Part shown: piece after piece, positions 57,390 to 63,889 of the stretch | Numbering within the stretch: position 1 is the first letter of the stretch | Layout of the letters: the number at the start of each line of letters is the position of its first letter | Assembly (NCBI GenBank): GCA_029565395.1 | Contig: JAKQOG010000265.1 | Span: 1-64,000 of the forward strand | DNA: 64,000 bases | DNA from: Candidatus Hydrogenedentota bacterium | GTDB lineage: Bacteria > Hydrogenedentota > Hydrogenedentia > Hydrogenedentales > CAILVY01 | Direction of reading: 5' to 3' | Translations under genes and position numbers: made by a program | The notes under the pieces: generated by a model | The model's input: only the letters and a program-made list of their open reading frames with translations | Database searches by the model: none | What the model was told of the DNA's origin: nothing

Positions 57390-57419
57390 ATGGCAGCCCA
57401 TTATGTACGGTGTTTATAA
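57390..57419 (+). other. Conserved nine-codon leader ORF of HTH copy D
   Basis: ATG GCA GCC CAT TAT GTA CGG TGT TTA TAA encodes MAAHYVRCL. It overlaps the start of the HTH ORF in another frame, with GGGGAG 3 nt upstream. The same short frame occurs at 60641-60670 (MAAHCVRCL), at 50822-50851 (MAAHSVRCL) and, diverged but with the stop kept, at 36874-36903. It may be a translated leader or simply part of a duplicated block. Confidence 0.45.
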
Positions 57420-57693
57420 CCCCGTCCACATTTTTGAGTTTCGAGACAAGCCATTGCCAAATAATGTCTTACAATTCAATCCGGTTCAGATTGGGGAATG
57501 GTTGACTGACTTGCTGGTCCGGAAAGCGGGTGGAAACAAAACCGAACTGTCACGCTATCTGGGGATGAGCCGGACACGGGTTGTACAGTGCCTGGTGCTG
57601 GCAGAATTGCCCGTAAACACTCGCTCCAAACTCAGGCAGAAAGATGGGCTGAATGAGTATCAGGTCCGGGAGGGTGTGACAGTTGCCTCGTAA
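57403..57693 (+). CDS. ParB-type HTH protein, copy D (intact)
   Basis: A 96-residue protein from ATG 57403. The N-terminal third reads 'MYGVYNPVHIFEFRDKPL', then 'QFNPVQIGEWLTDLLVRKAG' and 'KTELSRYLGMSRTRVVQCLV' followed by 'LAELPVNTRSKL'. The latter has the helix-turn-helix spacing of ParB/KorB/Spo0J DNA-binding domains, without their nuclease/CTPase domain. No good Shine-Dalgarno precedes the ATG, and translation may depend on the leader ORF. It is convergent with the four-gene operon ending at 57729 and has a direct-repeat partner, copy E, on the other side of that operon. DNA binding is inferred. Confidence 0.7.
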   Translation: MYGVYNPVHIFEFRDKPLPNNVLQFNPVQIGEWLTDLLVRKAGGNKTELSRYLGMSRTRVVQCLVLAELPVNTRSKLRQKDGLNEYQVREGVTVAS

Positions 57694-57728
57694 GCAAGCA
57701 TGTGAATAGTTACCGTGTTAACTCAGGA

Positions 57729-58148
57729 TTAGGCTGCGGAAACATCTTGATGTTTGGAAATGCCAAACAAATTTAGAACCTTTCCCCGCAGATAACGTTC
57801 AACATAACCATTGATAGTGCCATCTGGATACAACACGCGATTTGCCACAAGAACCTCAAAATTCTGTTGCGCTTTCTTTCTGCATCCCGTGATACGGCTG
57901 TAAAACCAGTCCTCGGAGTAGACAACATTTTCCCACAACCAACACCAGAGTGCCTGATTGTCAATAGAATTACACGCGGAAAGTTTTTTCTTTCGATTTG
58001 TCTTAATTCCCTTCCATGCGACAACGATGCGCGTCAATTCCACACTTCCAGCTACTATCAAAACTGTTTCAGGGCTTTCTTGGCGCTTTATTATCTCAAG
58101 CCTTTCCAACCACAAATCCTTCTTCATGTTCATTTCCTTCTTCTTCAT
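57729..58148 (-). CDS. Uncharacterised small protein, last gene of the ParB/PAPS/DUF523 operon
   Basis: A 139-residue basic, soluble protein of unknown family. The ATG at 58148 overlaps the stop of the DUF523-like gene (ATGA), indicating coupling; an ATG at 58127 with AGAAGG 8 nt upstream is an alternative. 'LWCWLWENVVYSEDWFYSRI' and 'VLVANRVLYPDGTINGYVER' hint at a winged-helix-like fold, as in phage replication-initiation or accessory proteins, but this is weak. Its fixed position in the operon implies a role with the sulfur and ParB-like genes. Confidence 0.7.
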   Translation of the reverse strand: MKKKEMNMKKDLWLERLEIIKRQESPETVLIVAGSVELTRIVVAWKGIKTNRKKKLSACNSIDNQALWCWLWENVVYSEDWFYSRITGCRKKAQQNFEVLVANRVLYPDGTINGYVERYLRGKVLNLFGISKHQDVSAA

Positions 58149-58597
58149 GGAACCTTGACCACTTTTATCCCTGCCCGTTTAAGCACTTCGCCCGTAACGC
58201 CGTCAATATCGCACGAAGGGCTGCCACCCTTGAGATAGGCCACCCGAGCGCCAACAATCTCAGCTATTTCCCGAGTGTAGTTTGCACCATTAATGTGATA
58301 GTCCGTCACATCTCTACACGTTTCCGGCGCGATGATGCGCAATCCCTCATCCAACACCTGCGCTCCTGTACCTCCTTGCAAGGTCTCGCTCGTACGTGGT
58401 GTTGGCATCCCCCCCAATTGTTCCGGGCACACCGGTACGAGCACATATTTCTCCTTTAGCCGGTGTAAAAAATCGTCTCTCCGAACCGCCCGTTTCCCAT
58501 GCCAGCGGCAGGGAATGCCCAAAAAACACGCACTAATGATTGCCGGTTGCTTCCCAGTTAAAAATGGTTCCTGTGGAAATAAAAAATCATCGTCCAT
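58145..58597 (-). CDS. DUF523 / TudS-like Fe-S desulfidase family protein
   Basis: A 150-residue protein starting at ATG 58597, 8 nt after AGGAG and overlapping the upstream gene by 11 bp. Family motifs are clear: 'SACFLGIPCRWHGK' (Cys24, Cys30), 'PVCPEQLGGMPTPR' (Cys57) and 'GGSPSCDIDG' (Cys129). In TudS, a characterised DUF523 member, three Cys hold a [4Fe-4S] cluster that removes sulfur from thiouracil. The segment after SPSC is shorter than the usual 'CGSGxIYDG' loop. Next to a PAPS-reductase-like gene it may remove or move sulfur on a base or nucleotide; this is inference. Confidence 0.85.
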   Translation of the reverse strand: MDDDFLFPQEPFLTGKQPAIISACFLGIPCRWHGKRAVRRDDFLHRLKEKYVLVPVCPEQLGGMPTPRTSETLQGGTGAQVLDEGLRIIAPETCRDVTDYHINGANYTREIAEIVGARVAYLKGGSPSCDIDGVTGEVLKRAGIKVVKVP

Positions 58598-59762
58598 CGG
58601 GTATGCTCCTAATATCACGGCGCCAAAAGCGATGCTTCCATCCCATACAGAAGGCCAACCGAAGGCACTTCCCGCATTGGGTACATCCCTCAATTTGAAG
58701 GATCTTCTTTTTTCTGTCGAAGCGTTTGTACCTGAAACATTCTATCATACAGAAGCCACAGTCAATACAGTTGAGCATTCGTCGTATGACAATATCCGAA
58801 TCCCGCTGTGCTACATCCCAGAATCGAATTTCGTTGCCTTCACGATGCCATCTTCCTTGCAGAGGCATAAGATGCTTTTCAGAAATAAGCGATTCGTCCT
58901 TTATTAAGTAGACTAATGCGCCTGAAGGAAGCTGGTGTCTTAGTGCGGCAACCTCGACCTGTTCCGGAAGTCGTTTCCAGTGGATAAAACCATGTTTGCT
59001 CAGCTTTTCTTCTTTAGTTTTAAACTTTTCATCAAGGTGTGCCCTTTCAATCAGTCCGGATTTAAAAAGAAGGTTATCAATTTGCCCATAATATCTTCGA
59101 CACACGTGAGGGAAATGCCGCTTGCTATACGCTTGCCTCCTGGTATCAGAGGTGTAACAACAGATGCAATAACTCCTGCTCATGTGTTCATAAATGGGAT
59201 TGATCGGAAGACCATAGCGTTTTTTGCTTATGTCGATGATCTCATCCGTTGAAAACTGAAGCATAGGATTGAAACATGGCATATCAAGATGCTTGTACAA
59301 CTCCAAACGCCGGTGTAGGGAATGACTAAATTCGCTGCCAGACATACCTCTGAACATTATGGCTTCTCTGGTACTGCCTGCGCCTTCATGCCTCAACCAG
59401 TCTGCCAATCCTGTTCCAATCAGCAAAGGAATACACCAGGGTTCTTTTAGCGTTATAAACCCCATTCCTCTGTTCATCAGTTCAAAATACTCCAGGTGGG
59501 GTCGAAGGATTTGAATGTTAAAGCCTTTACGGCCTCTCACCAAATGAACATATTCAAGGTTCAACGGAAATTCTAGATCATGATGAACATATAAACAGGG
59601 AGGTTGCTCCTCCCCAACCGCCTCATAAAGCATAGCGGCAAGCGCTAAACTATCCTTGCCAGTGGAAAATGCCACGAAACGGTGAAGTGAAGAGCATTTC
59701 TGCCATGATTTCCGTAACCATCGCACCGTCTCATGTACTTTATGATTTAGTGTCTTATTCAT
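58587..59762 (-). CDS. PAPS-reductase-like protein with C-terminal ferredoxin domain (IbrA/CysH-like)
   Basis: A 391-residue protein of the adenine-nucleotide alpha-hydrolase fold. The PP-loop 'AFSTGKDSLAL' (about residues 31-41) binds ATP or PAPS; 'LYVHHDLEF' and 'GMSGSEFSHSLHRR' follow. A Cys cluster 'YCICCYTSDTRRQ' lies mid-protein. The C-terminus carries two four-Cys motifs, C-x2-C-x2-C-x3-C and C-x2-C-x2-C-x5-C, a two-cluster ferredoxin-like tail. ATG 59762 overlaps the ParB-like stop (ATGA). The family includes CysH, DndC and IbrA, so sulfur transfer or adenylylation of a nucleic acid or metabolite is possible. The partner gene suggests the IbrA branch. Confidence 0.87.
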   Translation of the reverse strand: MNKTLNHKVHETVRWLRKSWQKCSSLHRFVAFSTGKDSLALAAMLYEAVGEEQPPCLYVHHDLEFPLNLEYVHLVRGRKGFNIQILRPHLEYFELMNRGMGFITLKEPWCIPLLIGTGLADWLRHEGAGSTREAIMFRGMSGSEFSHSLHRRLELYKHLDMPCFNPMLQFSTDEIIDISKKRYGLPINPIYEHMSRSYCICCYTSDTRRQAYSKRHFPHVCRRYYGQIDNLLFKSGLIERAHLDEKFKTKEEKLSKHGFIHWKRLPEQVEVAALRHQLPSGALVYLIKDESLISEKHLMPLQGRWHREGNEIRFWDVAQRDSDIVIRRMLNCIDCGFCMIECFRYKRFDRKKKILQIEGCTQCGKCLRLAFCMGWKHRFWRRDIRSIPDGR

Positions 59763-60409
59763 GGTTCTGCCCATCCGCCTAAAGCAGCAATCAGAACCTC
59801 ACCCGCCAGGATTGCGTTATCTCTATTCCGGATACCAGATCGTGACGCAAACAATTTAATTGCCTTCTTTATCTTTCCCGCCATTTCCCTTGGCAATTTA
59901 ACGGGAAGTAGTATGTAAGGTTTATCAACTTCCATGTCATTTTCGCATTTAAACTGTTCCCACGGGAATTCTTTGCCTGGGGCTAGCAGCGCCTCCAGTT
60001 GTTGTGGCGAGAAACCGAGTGCGTCTAGATTTTTTGTCGAAGTTTGAAGCCTCTTAAGAATGCGAGTGAGATGTTCCATGTCCCAGTCGGCAATTAGCGC
60101 TGTTTGATTGTCTGCTACAGCAAACGCCTCGCATAGTGAGTTATTTATCGCGACCATTACAACAGGCACCTGCTTCATCCCCAGTCTTTGAGCCGCTTTT
60201 CGCCGTGTATGACCTGCCAAGATCCTGAGTTTGTTATCGCAGATTATGGGGACATTAAACCCGAAGCTCTGTATACTCTTCCGCACAGCCTCGACTGCAC
60301 TAGCGTTCTGGCGTGGGTTCTCCTTCCATGGTTTAAGTTTAGCCAATGGAAGCATCTTTAGTTCCATGCGGTATCGTGTTGGCGTTGTTGTTTTTCGTCT
60401 TCTCATCAT
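59759..60409 (-). CDS. ParB/sulfiredoxin-fold protein (IbrB-like)
   Basis: A 216-residue protein, first gene of the operon, with GGAG 5 nt before ATG 60409. The ParB N-terminal domain is clear: 'LKPWKENPRQN', 'SIQSFGFNVPIICD', 'ILAGHTRRKAAQRLG' and 'VPVVMVAINNSLCEAFAVAD'. The conserved 'GHxRxxAA' box corresponds to the nucleotide/DNA-contact loop. There is no C-terminal HTH, unlike chromosomal ParB. ParB-fold proteins paired with PAPS-reductase-like proteins are known as IbrA/IbrB from E. coli and from phages. The 4-bp overlap with the reductase gene supports a joint function. Confidence 0.87.
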   Translation of the reverse strand: MMRRRKTTTPTRYRMELKMLPLAKLKPWKENPRQNASAVEAVRKSIQSFGFNVPIICDNKLRILAGHTRRKAAQRLGMKQVPVVMVAINNSLCEAFAVADNQTALIADWDMEHLTRILKRLQTSTKNLDALGFSPQQLEALLAPGKEFPWEQFKCENDMEVDKPYILLPVKLPREMAGKIKKAIKLFASRSGIRNRDNAILAGEVLIAALGGWAEP

Positions 60410-60640
60410 TCTTTCTCCTAGGTTAATTTGCTTTGTGTTCCTAGGAAATTATGATGTCAACGGACTACAAAAGTACTTTGCGATTTCTCTATATTATCTT
60501 TGCATTTTCTTGTTTTTTAGAAGGGTTAAGTAAGAATTATGGCAAAGAAAAAGCAAAGAAACACCCGTAATGTGGTTTCAAATTATCTTGGGGTGTAAAA
60601 GAGGAATCGTCGCAACTCCTTGAAAATCAAGAGTTGAAAA

Positions 60641-60670
60641 ATGGCAGCCCATTGTGTACGGTGTTTATAA
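60641..60670 (+). other. Conserved nine-codon leader ORF of HTH copy E
   Basis: Encodes MAAHCVRCL followed by TAA, matching the leader of copy D in all but one codon position plus synonymous changes. Upstream similarity with copy D extends back to an 'aatcgtcg' about 35 bp before the ATG, and includes 'ttgaaaatcaag'. Confidence 0.45.
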
Positions 60671-60965
60671 TCCCCTCCACATTTTTGAGTTTCGCGATAA
60701 GCCATTGACTGACTATGCCATACGATTCAATCCCATCCAAATTGGGGAGTGGTTAAACGATTTATTGACGCAGAAAGTTGGTGGGAAGAAAACAGAGATG
60801 TCACGGTACGTGGGAATGAGCCGGACGAGAGTTGGCCAGTTCCTGGCACTGGCTGAATTGCCAGTGGGGACGAGGGCGAAACTCAGGGAAATGCCCGATT
60901 TGAATGAGTGTCAAATTCGCCGACATATTGAGGAGCGGGCAACATTAGCCACGCCCCAAAACTGA
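60654..60965 (+). CDS. ParB-type HTH protein, copy E (intact)
   Basis: A 103-residue protein, probable start GTG 60654 at the position of copy D's ATG. It reads 'MYGVYNPLHIFEFRDKPL', 'RFNPIQIGEWLNDLLTQKVG', 'KTEMSRYVGMSRTRVGQFLA', 'LAELPVGTRAKLREMPDLNE' and 'CQIRRHIEERATLA'. The HTH core is complete and the C-terminus is longer than in copy D. It lies upstream of and divergent from the ParB/PAPS/DUF523 operon, so it could regulate it, or it could mark the edge of an inserted block. DNA binding is inferred from the ParB-HTH-like spacing. Confidence 0.72.
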   Translation: MYGVYNPLHIFEFRDKPLTDYAIRFNPIQIGEWLNDLLTQKVGGKKTEMSRYVGMSRTRVGQFLALAELPVGTRAKLREMPDLNECQIRRHIEERATLATPQN

Positions 60966-61109
60966 AGGCAGACCAGCCCAACGGAATTTGTACATATCAT
61001 GTATGTGTGCCACATATAGAATGTATGGCCCGCGAAAAACCGCTGCGTAACAAGCTGCCTATGTTACAATAAAATCCTAATTAAGCTCTATCAAAGGCTA
61101 AACATGGTA

Positions 61110-63005
61110 TTATTGCAGGCCGAGTGCCTTTCGTTTCTTTTTGGTGGGCACTCCGGATACGTCCCAGCCGCGAATACGGTAATACGCTTTTTTCAGTTTC
61201 TGTATGGGCACATGGGTGCGGGGATCATTCTCGATTTGGTTTTCTTCCAGGAGACGCTTGGGCAAGGTGTCCGCGTCTCCTGTGAGACCCAGGCGGATGT
61301 TGAGCAGGCGCTCCAGGGTATAACCCCGCTCGCCGATTTCTTTCAGCTTGCCCACCGTCATCCGCATGCCGGTAACTGCCGACAGCGCTTTCGTATAAGG
61401 AAACATCGGCAGGTGAATGGGCATCATGCTGGCCGGGAGCCGGTCAAGTAGTCCAACCAGACCGCCGGAGAACGGTAAAACGGCGTTCACGATTTTTGCA
61501 ATAGGATTGTCTTGATGCGAAATTAGCCAACCCGGATAAAAGGAAAACAAGGGAAATAGGCAGCAACCGGAAGCGGAGATGCCTTCCATCAGGTTCTGGT
61601 TCAAAATGGTGAGGGCGGCTTTAGCGTGGGTAGTGTAGGGATCCATGCGCAAGCCCAGTCCCTCCATAAGGGCCAAGTATCCCGCATTAAGATGGCAGCC
61701 ACCGCGATTTGCGACAGCATAGCCCAGGCCTTGTCCCACGGCGCCGCGCGGTTCGTAGGCGGCCAGTTCAAGCCCTTTGACGTTGATAGCGAAGTCTTTT
61801 CCGCCAAATTTATCCGACAGTCGACGTGTCCCTTCCGCTAGCAGATCGCCGATGCCGCGCCGATAGGCAATGTCTTCAAAGATCTGGGGGAGCGAGTCGG
61901 TCTGGCCAAAGTGTAGTCCGCAATCCCAAAGCCCCTTCTCCTGCAGTTCCATGGCGAAGCCGATGGTGCTGCCGGAACTGATGGTGTCCATGCCGAGTTC
62001 GTCCAGCAGAACATTCCACTCAATAATACGTTCCAGGTTGTTATTTTCGAGATTGGGACCGAGGAGTCCGAGGGTCTCTAATTCCGGACCCTTTACGCGC
62101 TTGCCCTTCACCTCCACCAGCCGCCCGCAATGGATGGTGCAGGTCACGCAGCCCACATTCTTGATCAGATGCTTTTCCGCGAGAGTCTGGCCGGACAGCA
62201 TCTCAAAATCTTTAAACGTGCCATGCTTGTAATTCCGGGTCGCCAACAGATTCTGCTTATTCATCAGGCGCAACAAAAAACCTGTGCCATATTTCGGCAG
62301 CGCCTCCCCCGTGAGCGGATGATTTTTAAGAAGTTTGACCCAGCCCCGGTAGATTTTCTTCGTCTTTTCCTTATGAACAGGCTCGACTTTATGGTTTCCC
62401 GCCGCAGTCACCGCCTTGAGGTTCTTGGACCCCATGACCGCCCCCAGCCCGGCACGTCCGGCCGTCCGATCTTCACTGAAAACACAGGCGTAGCGCACCA
62501 GATGCTCGCCCGCCGGACCAATCACGATTTTCCCGCTTTTTCCGCCAAGGGCTTCCTGGGTATCCGAGGTGGTCTTTCCCCACAAGCCCTGCGCGTCGTG
62601 AAACTGAACGGATTCTTCCGTAATTTCGACCCAGACCGGCGTTTCGGATTTCCCGGTCACGACCAGGGCGTCATACCCCGCTTTTTTCAGGTTCAGGCCG
62701 AAATTTCCTCCGCAATTGGAGGAAGCACACAGCCCGGTCAGCGGCGAAACCGCCGAAATGTTAAATCTACTTGACGAGGGGGCGCCTGTTCCCGAAATGG
62801 GGCCGGTGGAGACGACCAAAATATTCTCCGGCGCAAAGCCATCGGTTCCCGGTTGTATGGCGTCGTACAGAATTTTGGCGGCCATGATCTTACCGCCCAG
62901 ATACCGTGCCCGATCCTCATCCGCCCATGGATACTCACCTGATGTCCGCAGGGTAAGGTCTATCTTCAACACCTTTCCCGCGTATCCGCCGAATTTCGTA
63001 TCCAT
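61110..63005 (-). CDS. aor: Tungsten-type aldehyde ferredoxin oxidoreductase
   Basis: A 631-residue cytoplasmic oxidoreductase. AAGGAG precedes ATG 63005. The N-terminal domain has 'LGGKIMAAKILYD', 'STGPISGTGAPSSSRF' and 'SSNCGGNFGLNLKKAGYD', which bind the pterin cofactor in AOR enzymes. The [4Fe-4S] ligands are 'CVTCTIHCGR' in the middle and a later Cys in 'SASGCCLFP'. Length and motif order match the archaeal and bacterial AOR family, which oxidise aldehydes to carboxylic acids with ferredoxin using a tungsten-bis-pterin site. The metal is inferred from the family and the W/Mo transport and regulator genes that diverge from it. Confidence 0.94.
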   Translation of the reverse strand: MDTKFGGYAGKVLKIDLTLRTSGEYPWADEDRARYLGGKIMAAKILYDAIQPGTDGFAPENILVVSTGPISGTGAPSSSRFNISAVSPLTGLCASSNCGGNFGLNLKKAGYDALVVTGKSETPVWVEITEESVQFHDAQGLWGKTTSDTQEALGGKSGKIVIGPAGEHLVRYACVFSEDRTAGRAGLGAVMGSKNLKAVTAAGNHKVEPVHKEKTKKIYRGWVKLLKNHPLTGEALPKYGTGFLLRLMNKQNLLATRNYKHGTFKDFEMLSGQTLAEKHLIKNVGCVTCTIHCGRLVEVKGKRVKGPELETLGLLGPNLENNNLERIIEWNVLLDELGMDTISSGSTIGFAMELQEKGLWDCGLHFGQTDSLPQIFEDIAYRRGIGDLLAEGTRRLSDKFGGKDFAINVKGLELAAYEPRGAVGQGLGYAVANRGGCHLNAGYLALMEGLGLRMDPYTTHAKAALTILNQNLMEGISASGCCLFPLFSFYPGWLISHQDNPIAKIVNAVLPFSGGLVGLLDRLPASMMPIHLPMFPYTKALSAVTGMRMTVGKLKEIGERGYTLERLLNIRLGLTGDADTLPKRLLEENQIENDPRTHVPIQKLKKAYYRIRGWDVSGVPTKKKRKALGLQ

Positions 63006-63184
63006 CGCCGTTCTCCTTGTTTGTTAACATGAGTAGCCGTGGTGCTTTACGCGCCGCAAACGCCATCCACGAATATATCTTAGCACATTCACCAATTTCC
63101 TGACACAAAGCTTAAAAAGTACCGCCTTCCGAGGTGCGCCGCCAACGGACTTTGTTTCACCGTCTGGAATTTGGTAGAATTCAC

Positions 63185-63208
63185 CGTTATGTTTGGAGAA
63201 ACATAACG
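63185..63208. promoter_or_regulatory. Perfect inverted repeat resembling a ModE box
   Basis: CGTTATGTTT, four bases GGAG, then AAACATAACG: a perfect 10-bp inverted repeat between the divergent AOR gene and the regulator genes. The outer CGTTAT/ATAACG halves resemble the CGnTAT-type ends of known ModE sites. It is placed to control both directions, and the ModE-like protein encoded 300 bp away is the obvious candidate ligand. Confidence 0.65.
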
Positions 63209-63326
63209 CGTACGCGCAGACAGTGAACCACAATGGGAGTGTATGTTGACCCTGGGAAGGGAAATTTCCTTAGAAAGCAGACGTTTTTCAGGCCTAAACA
63301 TAATTAACAAGAGGAGTCTATATCCC

Positions 63327-63518
63327 ATGAGTACACGTGAAGAGGTGATAGTGGCGATTAACGCGGCTGTGGGCGAGCGCGAAGGCCGCACCACGTTGCG
63401 GTGCCCCGATGCCTTTCGGATTGCTGGAGAATTTTCAGTAGGCGTGGGGCTTATTGGAAACCTCTGCAATGAACTCCACATTAAAATCGTTCAATGCCAA
63501 CTGGGATGCTTTAAGTGA
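63327..63518 (+). CDS. Small conserved-type protein ending in a CQLGCFK motif
   Basis: A 63-residue protein from ATG 63327, with GAGGAG about 10 nt upstream. 'MSTREEVIVAINAAVGEREG' is followed by 'TTLRCPDAFRIAGEF', 'VGLIGNLCNELHIKI' and the Cys-rich end 'VQCQLGCFK'. Short proteins of this form are recalled beside ModE-like or tungsten/AOR loci in anaerobes; they are uncharacterised. The fold looks like a small HTH with a Cys tail, possibly a metal or redox sensor. The stop overlaps the GTG start of the ModE-like gene (GTGA), so both are made together. Confidence 0.78.
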   Translation: MSTREEVIVAINAAVGEREGRTTLRCPDAFRIAGEFSVGVGLIGNLCNELHIKIVQCQLGCFK

Positions 63519-63889
63519 GAGTGCCCAAATCAAAAAAGCCGGGGGAAATTACGCCTGGATTTAAGCTGTGGCTTACTGCTTCCGGCTCGGGTGTGTTCGG
63601 TCAGGGGAAATGGAAATTACTGGAGGCGATTCAGCGCGAAGGTTCGCTGCGGGCCGCCGCAGACGCCCTGTCGATCAGTTATCGAAAAGCTTGGGGCGAT
63701 CTCAAACAAGCCGAGGCGGCCCTTGGCATTGTCTTTCTGGAACGGCATCGCGGCGGGAGTGGCGGCGGGGAGAGTTGCCTAACCGAAGATGGACAGAAAT
63801 GGATGCGTGAATATGCCCGGTTTCATGCCGAGGTGGTTAAAAAGGTTCAACAAGCATTCAAGCAATGGGAAAAAAGGATGGAAAAATGA
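63515..63889 (+). CDS. ModE-like molybdate/tungstate regulator (DNA-binding domain only)
   Basis: A 124-residue winged-HTH protein, start GTG 63515. 'GQGKWKLLEAIQREGSLRAA' leads into 'ADALSISYRKAWGDLKQAEA' and 'FLERHRGGSGGGESCLTEDG', the LysR-type-like N-terminal domain of ModE. The molbindin domains of full-length ModE are absent, as in many single-domain ModE/TunR-type regulators. It overlaps the binding-protein gene by 4 bp (ATGA). It probably represses or activates the transport and AOR genes through the palindrome at 63185-63208. Confidence 0.9.
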   Translation: MRVPKSKKPGEITPGFKLWLTASGSGVFGQGKWKLLEAIQREGSLRAAADALSISYRKAWGDLKQAEAALGIVFLERHRGGSGGGESCLTEDGQKWMREYARFHAEVVKKVQQAFKQWEKRMEK

